Assembly: GCF_012102705.1 (NCBI RefSeq) | Contig: NZ_JAAVTA010000005.1 | Location: forward strand, 93,698-157,697 | Length of the DNA stretch: 64,000 nucleotides | Source: Haematospirillum sp. H1815 | Lineage (GTDB): Bacteria; Pseudomonadota; Alphaproteobacteria; Rhodospirillales; Rhodospirillaceae | Direction of reading: 5' to 3' | Shown here: positions 1-8,071 of the stretch, in pieces | How the letters are laid out: every line of letters starts with the position of its first letter | Position numbering within the stretch: the first letter of the stretch is position 1 | Notes under the pieces: model-generated | Database searches by the model: none | Seen by the model: only the letters and a program-made list of their open reading frames with translations | What the model was told of the DNA's origin: nothing | Position numbers and translations under genes: made by a program

Positions 1-598
1 GCAGGGTGTGCCCTCGACGCAGAAGCAAAAGATCTTCCTCGAAATCACGGGAAAATTCCGGGTGAGCCTGAATCCCGAGGGCTTTGTTGCCATAAGCTAG
101 CATCGCATAGGGACAAAAAGAGGAAGAAGCAAGAACCGTTGCTCCAGGGGGACACACCACAACCTGATCCTGATGGATGGCGTGTAACTGCAAGCTGCTC
201 CCAGAAGAGTCAGCTGTTTGTAACATATACTCCTGTACACCGATGCCCCACCCCCGCTCGGATTTGCGGACAACACCGCCCATGACCTCAGCCAGGATTT
301 GGTGTCCGAAACAAATCCCTGCAACGGGAACAGACTTTGCAATGGCCTGCCCAAGGAATGTTTTCAGGCGAACCATCCATGGTAAATTCTCGTAAACACC
401 GTGACGAGACCCACTGATAACCCATGCTTGGCAGAGCGATACATCTTGCGGGAACACATCATCAATGACCGGGTAGACGGAGAACGACCAATCCGGTTCC
501 TCACGGGCCAGAAAGACCCGGATCATGTCCGCATAAGATCCATGCTGTTTCACCAGTTCATCCGGTGGTCGTCCGGTTTCCAGAATACCAATGTGCAC
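1..598 (-). CDS. Class I glutamine amidotransferase (3' end outside window)
   Basis: Reading the minus strand from a GTG at 598 gives a class I (GuaA-type) glutamine amidotransferase domain. The nucleophile elbow GICFGHQ holds the catalytic Cys, and a later AHPEFS supplies the His and Glu of the triad. Such stand-alone proteins hydrolyse glutamine or gamma-glutamyl amides; the polyamine enzyme PuuD belongs to the same superfamily. The frame runs off the left edge without a stop, so about 199 residues are visible. The GTG lies 3 nt after the agmatinase stop, and a GAGAGGTG Shine-Dalgarno overlaps that stop, so the two genes are translationally linked. The exact substrate cannot be told. A gamma-glutamyl-GABA hydrolase-like role would fit the agmatinase and PuuC-like neighbours, but that is inference. 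Confidence 0.85.
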   Translation of the reverse strand, partial: MHIGILETGRPPDELVKQHGSYADMIRVFLAREEPDWSFSVYPVIDDVFPQDVSLCQAWVISGSRHGVYENLPWMVRLKTFLGQAIAKSVPVAGICFGHQILAEVMGGVVRKSERGWGIGVQEYMLQTADSSGSSLQLHAIHQDQVVVCPPGATVLASSSFCPYAMLAYGNKALGIQAHPEFSRDFEEDLLLLRRGHTL

Positions 599-601
599 GC
601 T

Positions 602-1579
602 TCACCTCTCTTGCCGACCGGGAGCATATTCAGGTCTGTCTGCCGCCATCAGGCATAAACAGTCATGCGCGGCGGTTGCAGCAAGCAGTGCTGTTATGTC
701 CGATATATCATAGGCAGGAGCCACCTCAACAACATCAACGCCGACGATTTTCAGGCCGCTCAGTCCCCGTAAAATATCCAGGAACTGGTATGAGGACAGT
801 CCGCCAACAACAGGGGTACCCGTTCCAGGCGCAAATGCAGGATCCATACAATCCATATCGACCGTAACATAGCATGGCGCACCACCAACACGATCGCGGA
901 CAATCTGAGACGCCTTGCCCGGCCCTTCCCGATGGATCCATGGTGCGGTCAGGACACGAAAACCATAATCCCGGTCATTATGGGTCCGTATGCCAAGCTG
1001 AACGGAACGGGCCACATCGACCAGTCCTTCCTGTACAGCACGGGCAAACATGGTGCCATGGTCCACGCGACACCCATCATCATCCCAAGTGTCACTATGT
1101 GCATCAAAATGCACCAAGGCCAAGGGGCCATGGACTGCGGCATGAGCCCTCAAGAGGGGATAGGTCACAAAGTGATCTCCCCCGAGACTGACAAGTTGCG
1201 TACCTGTGTCCAGAATAGCGCGCGCCTCACATTCAATCGTTCCGACAATGCCGTCCGGATGATGTGGATCCAGGAAACAATCGCCGTAATCAATCACCGA
1301 CAAGCGTGTAAAAGGATCAAAGCCAAACGGAAAAGCTTTCAGCTCAGCCAAGGAAACCGATGCAGCTCGGATGGCTCGTGGACCAAGCCTGGCTCCTGGC
1401 CGATAGGTAACTGCACCATCAAAGGGAATTCCCATAACGGCAACATCAACGCCCTGCAAATTGCGCGTATAGGGCCGCCTCAAAAAGCTGAGGGCGCCAC
1501 CATAGGTCATCTCGGGCCACCGTCCATAAGGATCTTCGCGGCGAAAAGCCTGATCGCCAACTGGCTGACATGGATCCAT
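602..1579 (-). CDS. speB: Agmatinase / ureohydrolase
   Basis: This 325-residue ureohydrolase has the usual length for agmatinases. The binuclear Mn site is intact: GGDH near residue 132, HFDAHSDT near 158 and DMDCMDPAFAPGTGTP near 243. Family members split agmatine into putrescine and urea, though some act on guanidinobutyrate or related guanidines. The gene is followed after 3 nt by a glutamine amidotransferase and is divergent from a PuuC-like aldehyde dehydrogenase, which points to catabolism of agmatine/putrescine-type compounds. The N-terminal MDPCQPVGDQAFRRED stretch is typical of alphaproteobacterial members. Substrate choice within the ureohydrolases is inferred, not shown. Confidence 0.88.
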   Translation of the reverse strand: MDPCQPVGDQAFRREDPYGRWPEMTYGGALSFLRRPYTRNLQGVDVAVMGIPFDGAVTYRPGARLGPRAIRAASVSLAELKAFPFGFDPFTRLSVIDYGDCFLDPHHPDGIVGTIECEARAILDTGTQLVSLGGDHFVTYPLLRAHAAVHGPLALVHFDAHSDTWDDDGCRVDHGTMFARAVQEGLVDVARSVQLGIRTHNDRDYGFRVLTAPWIHREGPGKASQIVRDRVGGAPCYVTVDMDCMDPAFAPGTGTPVVGGLSSYQFLDILRGLSGLKIVGVDVVEVAPAYDISDITALLAATAAHDCLCLMAADRPEYAPGRQER

Positions 1580-1779
1580 TTTATTCCTTCCCGCAAGACC
1601 AGATATTTCGTGGCCAGCCAGAATATAATAGTATTAATCCACAGGGCGCTACAGCACCCTCGAAGCATCACCTGGGCCCCTGTTTTTGTCGACCCACTGC
1701 ATCAACAACCAACAGAATTCTGGTTACTCGCAACTGTCAGGATGATTGGCGCTCTATGCCGGATACAAAGGATACTGTG

Positions 1780-3291
1780 ATGAACAAGCAAATTCTTGAT
1801 CGTGCCACCTGGGCAACGCGGGCCGATCTTGCCTTGGCACGAGGAATAGAAGGGAGAGCTTTTATCGGAGGCAAGTTGACGGATTCGGCTTCCGGGGACG
1901 TATTCACATCTTATAGCCCGATCGACGGCCGCCCATTGGCTGACGTGGCATCATGCGGGGTTGCGGACGTTAATATGGCGGTTGATTCCGCACGGGCCGC
2001 TTTCCAGGATCGGCGATGGTCCAGCCTTGACCCATCAGAGCGCAAGAGAGTCCTGCTGACTTTTGCCGAGAAAATCGAGCATCACCGTGAGGAGCTAGCG
2101 CTGCTGGAAACCCTTGATATGGGTAAACCCATTACAGACAGCCTTCATTGTGATGTCCGGGCAACAGCACGAACATTCCGCTGGTATGCCGAAGCCGTTG
2201 ACAAGGTGTATGACGAGATTGCACCAGCTCCAACATCCGCCCTAGCCATGATTACACGGGAACCCTTGGGCGTTGTGGCTGCGGTTGTTCCATGGAACTT
2301 CCCCATGATTATGGCCGCCTGGAAAATCGCCCCTGCCTTGGCGGCCGGAAATTCGGTCATCCTCAAGCCTGCAGAACAATCCAGCCTGACCGCCATTCGG
2401 CTTGCTGTTCTGGCAGCAGAAGCCGGCATTCCTGACGGAGTGTTCAATGTGGTGCCTGGTTATGGAACCGTAGCGGGCAAGGCTTTGGGTCTTCACATGG
2501 ATGTTGACGGGGTTTTCTTTACCGGCTCCACAGAAGTAGGCAAGCATTTCCTGGAATATTCGGGCCGCTCCAACATGAAGAAAGTCGGGTTGGAATGTGG
2601 CGGCAAGTCGGCTCACATCATTCTGGGCGACTGTTCTGTACTGGATGAAGCGGCCCGGGCTGCCGCAGAAGCCATTTTCTTTAATCAGGGGGAAATGTGC
2701 ACAGCAGGCTCCCGTCTTGTTGTCGACCGACGTATCAAGGACCAAATTGTAGGTATGATTCTGGCACATGCTGACACCATGCAACCCATGGATCCTCTGG
2801 ATCCTGCCTGCCGCCTTGGCGCCATGGTTGATGAAACCCACACCGAGCGGGTCATGGGGTATATTGATGCCGGACGCCGTGAAGGTGGTCTTGTGATCAA
2901 GGGGGGAGGACGTGCCAACCCTGTTGACGGTGGTTGTTATATCGAACCCACCATTTTTGATAACGTAAATAACTCGATGCGCATCGCTCGCGAAGAGATC
3001 TTTGGCCCTGTCCTGTCCATCATAACCATCGACAGTGTCGAGGAAGCTGTGAGAATTGCCAACGACAGCACCTATGGTCTTGCTGCAGCCGTGTGGAGTG
3101 ACAATGTCAACACCATACACACCGTTTCCCGCTCTCTGAGAGCGGGAGTTGTTTACGCAAACTGCTATGATGCCGACGATATCACTGTACCCTTTGGGGG
3201 GTACCGCCAATCTGGTATTGGCCGCGACAAATCCTTGCATGCGTTTGACAAATATACGGAAATGAAGACAACTTGGCTTCAGATCCGTTGA
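1780..3291 (+). CDS. puuC: PuuC-like aldehyde dehydrogenase
   Basis: This 503-residue NAD(P)-dependent aldehyde dehydrogenase shows the usual landmarks: PWNFPMIMAAWKIAPALAAG, FTGSTEVGK in the cofactor fold, LECGGKSAHI with the general-base Glu, and FFNQGEMCTAGSRL with the catalytic Cys. It is closest in feel to PuuC (gamma-glutamyl-gamma-aminobutyraldehyde dehydrogenase). The frame is open upstream to 1570, but the ATG at 1780 is chosen because AAGGA lies 7 nt before it and the homology begins there; an ATG at 1756 is the alternative. It is divergent from the agmatinase/amidotransferase pair, with about 200 nt between. The pathway role is inferred from these neighbours. Confidence 0.85.
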   Translation: MNKQILDRATWATRADLALARGIEGRAFIGGKLTDSASGDVFTSYSPIDGRPLADVASCGVADVNMAVDSARAAFQDRRWSSLDPSERKRVLLTFAEKIEHHREELALLETLDMGKPITDSLHCDVRATARTFRWYAEAVDKVYDEIAPAPTSALAMITREPLGVVAAVVPWNFPMIMAAWKIAPALAAGNSVILKPAEQSSLTAIRLAVLAAEAGIPDGVFNVVPGYGTVAGKALGLHMDVDGVFFTGSTEVGKHFLEYSGRSNMKKVGLECGGKSAHIILGDCSVLDEAARAAAEAIFFNQGEMCTAGSRLVVDRRIKDQIVGMILAHADTMQPMDPLDPACRLGAMVDETHTERVMGYIDAGRREGGLVIKGGGRANPVDGGCYIEPTIFDNVNNSMRIAREEIFGPVLSIITIDSVEEAVRIANDSTYGLAAAVWSDNVNTIHTVSRSLRAGVVYANCYDADDITVPFGGYRQSGIGRDKSLHAFDKYTEMKTTWLQIR

Positions 3292-3300
3292 CAGTCGGGG

Positions 3301-3329
3301 AAACCAGCCTGTTATCCGCAGGCTGGTTT
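3301..3329. terminator. Bidirectional hairpin terminator between convergent genes
   Basis: A perfect 11-bp stem (AAACCAGCCTG / CAGGCTGGTTT) with a 7-nt loop lies between the aldehyde dehydrogenase and the convergent reductase gene. A short T-rich stretch follows on the plus strand. Its position between two converging stops supports termination in both directions. Confidence 0.8.
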
Positions 3330-3337
3330 CTACCCTT

Positions 3338-4102
3338 TTATGATCGATAAACCCGTAAAGGTGCCGAAGACTGGGTAGTCGGCATGATTTCAATACGGTT
3401 AATATTGACATGCGGGGGTTGACTGACAACCCAATGAATGGCCCCGGCTATATCCTCTGGCTGCAAGGCCGCTGCTCCTTCATAGACGGAACGTGCTTGT
3501 TCGAGGTCATCACGGAAGCGAACCGCTGAAAACTCGGTTTCAACCATTCCCGGCTCAATACATGCGACGCGCACACCGGTACCGTGCAGGTCCGTGCGTA
3601 AATTAAGGCTGAACTGGTGCACAAAAGCCTTGGTCGCACCATATACATTCCCGCCTGGATATGGGTATGTACCGGCAATAGACCCCATATTGACAATGAT
3701 GGCGCGGCTGCCCGCTGCAACAAGTCGAGGTAGAAGGCTATGTGTAACATGAACAAGACCTGTTATATTGGTATCGATCATCGTTTGCCACTCTTCAAGA
3801 CGACAGGACTGGGCAGGCTCCATGCCCAGTGCCAACCCGGCATTATTCACCAAGGTTGTGATGTCAGAAAAACGACTAGGTAAGGCTGCCAATGCTTTTT
3901 CAATGGCCACAGAATCGCGGATATCGACACACAAAGGCCAAACCCACTCATGACCACCAAGCTGATGTTGTACTTCTTCTAGACGTTCCGCACGACGCCC
4001 AATCAGCACAGCCTTCCATCCGGCCTGAACAAAATGTTTGGCAACCGCCAAGCCAATGCCTGATGTTGCACCTGTAATAACAATTGTTTTTCCCATGGAC
4101 AT
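3338..4102 (-). CDS. ydfG: YdfG-like short-chain dehydrogenase/reductase
   Basis: This 254-residue classical SDR has TGATSGIG near residue 11 for NADP binding, NNAG near 87, a catalytic Ser in MGSIAG and the YxxxK pair in YGATK. Length and the C-terminal half (IEPGMVETEFSAVRF) match the YdfG family, NADP-dependent 3-hydroxy acid dehydrogenases that also reduce malonic semialdehyde and oxidise serine analogues. It begins at an ATG at 4102 with GAGGG just upstream, and that site sits inside a palindrome (4109-4131). The gene is convergent with the aldehyde dehydrogenase and divergent from the enoyl-CoA hydratase. Family assignment is firm; the in vivo substrate is not. Confidence 0.85.
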   Translation of the reverse strand: MSMGKTIVITGATSGIGLAVAKHFVQAGWKAVLIGRRAERLEEVQHQLGGHEWVWPLCVDIRDSVAIEKALAALPSRFSDITTLVNNAGLALGMEPAQSCRLEEWQTMIDTNITGLVHVTHSLLPRLVAAGSRAIIVNMGSIAGTYPYPGGNVYGATKAFVHQFSLNLRTDLHGTGVRVACIEPGMVETEFSAVRFRDDLEQARSVYEGAAALQPEDIAGAIHWVVSQPPHVNINRIEIMPTTQSSAPLRVYRS

Positions 4103-4108
4103 AAGGCC

Positions 4109-4131
4109 CTCAACTTATCCTATAAGTTGAG
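4109..4131. promoter_or_regulatory. Perfect palindrome over the reductase ribosome binding site (candidate operator)
   Basis: CTCAACTTAT-cct-ATAAGTTGAG is a perfect 10-bp inverted repeat that begins 6 nt upstream of the reductase start codon and includes its Shine-Dalgarno bases. Size and symmetry suit a dimeric repressor of the MarR/HxlR/TetR kind. If it is transcribed, it could also fold over the ribosome binding site. Confidence 0.5.
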
Positions 4132-4400
4132 GTACCTTAGCAAGGTATATGCAGATAAACAACACTGGATGTCTGTGCAAGTTAAATATCACTGATAGAA
4201 AACAGCAATATAACGTGCAAAAATTTCAGACATAAGGCCAGATAGGAGCAAGAAACAAATAATAGGTAGAATGACGCGACCACTACAAAAAACCCGTATC
4301 GTTTACAGAAATGACATTATTATATATTGTATAAAATACCGACTTCTCTATTCCATTAATACGTTTATTATCACCCCCTTTTAGAAAGAGAAGGGGAGCA
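4132..4400. other. AT-rich divergent intergenic region
   Basis: With the palindrome, about 300 nt separate the divergent reductase and enoyl-CoA hydratase genes. The stretch is AT-rich and must carry both promoters. No conserved reading frame, RNA gene or repeat was recognised, apart from the hydratase Shine-Dalgarno AAGGGGAG at its right end. Confidence 0.4.
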
Positions 4401-4406
4401 TTGAAT

Positions 4407-5216
4407 ATGACAACACCATCCACAAAGATACCTAAACTTGATGTTCCGGTTGATATCCGGCGCGAGCATTCTGCTCTTGTCATTACCATGCACGACCCAG
4501 CAACACGGAATGCCGTAGGAGAGGTTTTATTCCAAAAAGGCCGCGAAGCCTTGGAAGAGATCAAGCATGACACCTCTATACGATCTGTTATCCTGACAGG
4601 TGCGGGAGGTACGTTCTGTTCAGGTGGTAACTTAAGCATGCTGACCACATTGCGTCAGCAGCCACAGGAAAGAACACAAGCAGCGTTTGAAAGCTTCCAT
4701 GGCTTTATCAAGGCCATTCGATCCGCTCCTGTACCCGTTATTGCTGCCGTTGAGGGCGATGCCGCAGGGGCTGGTTTCAGCATGGCCTTGGCATGTGACT
4801 TTATCATTGCTTCAGAAACAGCTCGCTTCACCATGGCATATGTCCAGGTTGGATTGACCCCAGACGGCGGCGGATCATGGTTCCTGACACGGTCGTTACC
4901 TCACGCACTGGCTTCTAGGCTGGTCATTCTGGGGGAACCGATATGGGCACGCGAACTTGATCACTATGGCCTGATCCGGCAAATAGTTCCCGAGGGTGAA
5001 GTGACGGAAGCGGCGCGAACCTTTGCCATGCTCATTGCCCTTGGCCCCAGATGCGCGATGGAGAGAGGGAAAAAGCTTTTACAAGCTGCAGCCAACAACA
5101 TGCTGGATACCCAACTGGATCTGGAAGCCCAGAACTTTGGCGAAGCCCTGCATCACCCAGAGAGCATCGAAGGAATGCGTGCATTTATGGAAAAAAAGCC
5201 GCCACGTTACACATGA
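4407..5216 (+). CDS. Enoyl-CoA hydratase/isomerase family protein
   Basis: This 269-residue crotonase-fold protein has the two oxyanion-hole segments GAGGTFCSGGNLSML and EGDAAGAGFSMALACDF, followed by VGLTPDGGGSWFL where the acid/base residue normally sits. Members hydrate or isomerise acyl-CoA thioesters. The ATG at 4407 is preferred because AAGGGGAG lies 8 nt upstream; an in-frame TTG at 4401 is less likely. The second catalytic Glu of classic hydratases is not obvious; PDGGG is seen instead, as in many paralogues of unclear substrate. It stands alone, between a divergent reductase and the AT-rich toxin-like locus. Confidence 0.82.
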   Translation: MTTPSTKIPKLDVPVDIRREHSALVITMHDPATRNAVGEVLFQKGREALEEIKHDTSIRSVILTGAGGTFCSGGNLSMLTTLRQQPQERTQAAFESFHGFIKAIRSAPVPVIAAVEGDAAGAGFSMALACDFIIASETARFTMAYVQVGLTPDGGGSWFLTRSLPHALASRLVILGEPIWARELDHYGLIRQIVPEGEVTEAARTFAMLIALGPRCAMERGKKLLQAAANNMLDTQLDLEAQNFGEALHHPESIEGMRAFMEKKPPRYT

Positions 5217-5400
5217 CGCGTCTGAGTGCCCAATACGTTATCTTTTTTCAGAAGATAATGGATTAAATTACATAACTAATTCTATATAATAAGAACTAAG
5301 ATTAATCACAAATATATTTCTCATCATAACGATAATAATAAATTTTTTGACATAAAAGCAATAAATTGTATATTTATTGCTCACTTAGAACTGAATATCA

Positions 5401-5769
5401 ATGGTCATATATTTCATGTATAAAAAAAATAAGAAATCCGCTTTTGTAACTTTTTTTGCCGTATCTATAATATCAATGAGTCCAGCATATGCAGAAGTCG
5501 CACCGAAGGATAGCCATGACTACAATAATGGATCATGCATAAAAGAAGAAGTAGTAAGACAGGTTACTATAGGATCAGATGAATACATACACTTCAAGGT
5601 TAAAGATAATTGGTTTAAATACTACAATTACATAAGTCGTGCAGATGCACAGGCAGCCTATAAAACACTACTTGCTTCTCTCCTCACAGGAAACACAATT
5701 TCAGCTGGATACGGCACATCAAGCTGTGCCTCAAGTACTGTTTCAAGAATCAATCTGCATGATTCTTGA
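5401..5769 (+). CDS. Secreted AB5 B-subunit-like protein (first of three)
   Basis: This 122-residue small secreted protein has a Lys-rich N terminus, a hydrophobic core and AYA as a likely signal cleavage site near residue 31. The mature part has two Cys, one near its start (NNGSC) and one after LLASLLTGNTISAGYGTSSC. That layout (Cys, short beta-rich segment, helix ending in LLxSxxTG, second Cys, terminal strand) matches Shiga toxin B and the SubB/pertussis-like OB-fold B subunits, where the Cys pair forms a disulfide and the helix lines the pentamer pore. A start at ATG 5416 is equally plausible; no strong Shine-Dalgarno supports either. It is the most divergent of the three copies and lies upstream of the first toxin A-like gene. 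Family membership is inferred from pattern. Confidence 0.6.
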   Translation: MVIYFMYKKNKKSAFVTFFAVSIISMSPAYAEVAPKDSHDYNNGSCIKEEVVRQVTIGSDEYIHFKVKDNWFKYYNYISRADAQAAYKTLLASLLTGNTISAGYGTSSCASSTVSRINLHDS

Positions 5770-5902
5770 TTAGAGAATTATAGTCATAATTAAATATAAA
5801 TTATAATTATTATATTATACATAATAATTGTCGCGCCGCGCAATAACCAAATATTTTTACAAAAAATTTAATTGTATTTTTTACATTAAAAGAGGCATAA
5901 AA

Positions 5903-6154
5903 GTGGTCTATGGAGAATATAAATATAATGATAAATACTCTCTTTCTATGAATACCATATACGCCAAATTAGAGGAAAAATACAGCCACAGATATAATGC
6001 ATGGCATATATCTTGGGAAAGATTATTCAAATATGACAGCATTGAATCAAATAAGTATTTATATCATCTTGCAAGAGAAAATATAAGATCTTATCAACGC
6101 GGCTCAGACTTCTCGCAAGAAGTGGTAACGGGCATTGCTCTTCATACAGAATGA
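5903..6154 (+). CDS. Small uncharacterised protein coupled to the first toxin A gene
   Basis: I do not recognise this 83-residue product. It starts best at GTG 5903 with AGAGGC 6 nt upstream, although the frame is open back to a TTG at 5828. It is rich in Tyr, Lys and Glu, with no signal peptide or membrane segment, so it should be cytoplasmic. Its stop overlaps the start of the toxin A-like gene as ATGA, implying translational coupling. AT-rich codon use matches the neighbouring B-like genes. A role in guarding the producer or in control of the toxin would fit the position, but nothing in the sequence shows it. Confidence 0.5.
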   Translation: MVYGEYKYNDKYSLSMNTIYAKLEEKYSHRYNAWHISWERLFKYDSIESNKYLYHLARENIRSYQRGSDFSQEVVTGIALHTE

Positions 6155-7389
6155 CATCTATGGGAACAGCACGCACTGCCGCAGTATGGAAGATGAGCAT
6201 AGTAGCCTATGTCACCATCTCCCTTTCCTGCCTGATCCTGTGCAATCCTGCAAGAGCAGTATCGCACAACGTTTATCTTGCACATCCGAATGCTATATCA
6301 ATCTCTGGAGAACATACCTATGCACACGAAATAGAGCGTCTCCGGGGGGCTATGACCGATGCGTTGCCAGTCCATGAATATGTTGTGCAGACAAATCCTG
6401 CGACGGCTACATCAACAACGGGCAACCATCTACCCCATGCATTGGCGCGGATAGCGCAAGCCATACCCATGAGTTTACGCATCACACGGACAACACGCAA
6501 TCACTCTGCAATTACACTTATTAACTTGTCAGAGGATAACAGGAGCACACAGCAAAGCGTTGATCTGATTGTAAGAGACCGCGACCTTTATGTGATGGGG
6601 TTCATAAACGGTCCTTCAACACAAAGGACCTTCTATCGCCTGCGCACCCCCCCGGAAAGACGAGAACCGCATGTTCCTGTTTTACCATCAATACTTGGCA
6701 CTCCCTCAGACATACGCTGGACCACACATCGAACAATAGACCTCAATCTCAACTATGACTATCCAAACCTGGAGTATACAGCTGGTATAGGGCGCTACAT
6801 GGGGAATCTTGATATCTCTCTTGAAGCCCTGCGTGCTGCGGTCATGACTCTCTCCGAATATTCAGGTTCTACAGCAGAGAGAGCCCAAAAAAGACTGGCC
6901 GGAGCTATACTCCGCATCATTGTAGCCTATTTTGAAGGAGCACGCTTTCGCAGCATTTCACAAGCAATAGAACAAGCGGGTTTTGATAATGGGCAAGAAT
7001 GGGTCGTAACACCACGGGAGGCCCGGATCACCAATGCTTGGCGCGAATTGACACAGTTTGGCTCTCTTAACGCATTGAACGACACAAATACACAAACCCT
7101 TGCCTTACGTGCTCAGGGGGGAATGTATCGGTTCTCTGCCAGCCTCAACAATTTGCAGCATGAATCATGGTATAGAACAACAGCTGTTGTCTTGGCAACC
7201 CAATGGCATCTGGCTAGGCACAACAGTTGCCCTCCGGCCGTCAGGCGCCGTCCTCGCGACTTATCTCTGTATACAGATCCTTGCGAGGATCCGACTGAAA
7301 AGAATGCAGCAAAGAATACCCTGATCCGGATTGGAAATTCTTACTATGAGAATGGACTTGGATCAGCTCTTTACATCATAAATCAATAA
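6151..7389 (+). CDS. Shiga-toxin A-like ribosome-inactivating protein, copy 1
   Basis: This 412-residue secreted protein has a signal peptide ending ARA near residue 36. It carries the landmarks of the ribosome-inactivating N-glycosidase family in order: VDLIVRDRDLYVMGFING (Tyr147, like Tyr77 of Shiga toxin), DYPNLEYTAGIGR (Tyr204, like Tyr114), AILRIIVAYFEGARF (Glu262 and Arg265 at the catalytic Glu/Arg positions) and ARITNAWREL (Trp297). Family members remove one adenine from the large-subunit rRNA sarcin-ricin loop. A Cys360-Cys378 pair flanks RRRPR, like the protease-nicked A1/A2 loop of Shiga toxin, and about 34 residues follow that could thread the B pentamer. It is longer than StxA (about 315) because of an insert after residue 75. 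A B-like gene follows 14 nt downstream. Activity is inferred from conserved residues. Confidence 0.88.
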   Translation: MTSMGTARTAAVWKMSIVAYVTISLSCLILCNPARAVSHNVYLAHPNAISISGEHTYAHEIERLRGAMTDALPVHEYVVQTNPATATSTTGNHLPHALARIAQAIPMSLRITRTTRNHSAITLINLSEDNRSTQQSVDLIVRDRDLYVMGFINGPSTQRTFYRLRTPPERREPHVPVLPSILGTPSDIRWTTHRTIDLNLNYDYPNLEYTAGIGRYMGNLDISLEALRAAVMTLSEYSGSTAERAQKRLAGAILRIIVAYFEGARFRSISQAIEQAGFDNGQEWVVTPREARITNAWRELTQFGSLNALNDTNTQTLALRAQGGMYRFSASLNNLQHESWYRTTAVVLATQWHLARHNSCPPAVRRRPRDLSLYTDPCEDPTEKNAAKNTLIRIGNSYYENGLGSALYIINQ

Positions 7390-7403
7390 AACTGGATATT
7401 AAA

Positions 7404-7739
7404 ATGAAATCTAAAATCACTAAAGTTGTATCTTTTATTTCTATTGCAGCAATGTCTTCTCTGTACATATCTAGCGCTAACGCTACAACATATGGTACAT
7501 GCTTCGAATTGAAGCCCATAGAATTTGTAAAAGTTCATGGGAATAATGAAGTAATATTCAAAGTGGAGGGAAACGAGACGCGCTATAAGCTCATTGATGG
7601 CACAAACACCACAAGCGGAAAATCTATGCATCAGATGCTTATGCTTTCAATGGCCAGCGGTACACGAGTAACTGGTCATAGTGATGATGCTCACTGTAGT
7701 GGTAGTCTTGTTAAAAGCATTGTTGCATATAACAGCTAG
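7404..7739 (+). CDS. Secreted AB5 B-subunit-like protein (second of three)
   Basis: This 111-residue protein has a signal peptide ending near SSANA (residue 29). The mature part begins TTYGTC and carries SMHQMLMLSMASGTRVTGHS before a second Cys in DDAHC, followed by a short terminal strand. Spacing of the two Cys and the LxLSxxxG segment resemble Shiga toxin B, where the disulfide closes the OB fold and the helix lines the pore. It sits 14 nt after toxin A copy 1 and 17 nt before the third B-like gene, in the A-then-B order of stx operons. Pentamer formation and glycan binding are family knowledge, not visible here. Confidence 0.7.
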   Translation: MKSKITKVVSFISIAAMSSLYISSANATTYGTCFELKPIEFVKVHGNNEVIFKVEGNETRYKLIDGTNTTSGKSMHQMLMLSMASGTRVTGHSDDAHCSGSLVKSIVAYNS

Positions 7740-7756
7740 TTATAAGTGAATTATAA

Positions 7757-8068
7757 ATGAAAAAAATAATAATATTTGCAGCATCTTCATTTATTATATT
7801 TGGAATTAATGGAGTATCGCATGCATGTTTTTACAATGAGAACGTGAAAAGCGTAAAGGCACATGGTAGTGGGCATATAAATTTTACGCTCAGCAACAAT
7901 AAGTACTATGAGCTGATGGACAATGCAAAAACAGAGGGAGGAAGAGCTGAGTATAAGCTTCTTCTCTTGTCAATGGCAACAGGCATGAAGATAAGTGGAG
8001 CAACAGACTCCCAGTATGATTGCAATAAAGACAGGATAAAGAGCCTGACTTTAGAGGCAGGGCAATAA
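7757..8068 (+). CDS. Secreted AB5 B-subunit-like protein (third of three), closest to StxB
   Basis: This 103-residue protein has a short signal peptide (MKKIIIFAASSF, cleavage near SHA). The mature part starts CFYNENVKSVKAHGSGHINF and contains EYKLLLLSMATGMKISGA before the second Cys in QYDC. Against StxB (Cys, FTVKV, then SLLLSAQITGMTV, then Cys) this is the best match of the three: the LLLS-x-x-TGM core and Cys spacing line up. The start codon is 17 nt past copy 2 and the stop is 3 nt before toxin A copy 2, so both A genes and two B genes read as one transcript. Receptor specificity cannot be predicted. Confidence 0.75.
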   Translation: MKKIIIFAASSFIIFGINGVSHACFYNENVKSVKAHGSGHINFTLSNNKYYELMDNAKTEGGRAEYKLLLLSMATGMKISGATDSQYDCNKDRIKSLTLEAGQ

Positions 8069-8071
8069 ACT

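Noticed and set aside
932..1780. 282-codon plus-strand frame
   Set aside because: Antisense to the agmatinase, whose active-site motifs are intact; no ribosome binding site.
2242..3429. Long open frame (395 codons) on the minus strand
   Set aside because: It lies opposite the aldehyde dehydrogenase, has no family resemblance and is explained by codon bias of the real gene.
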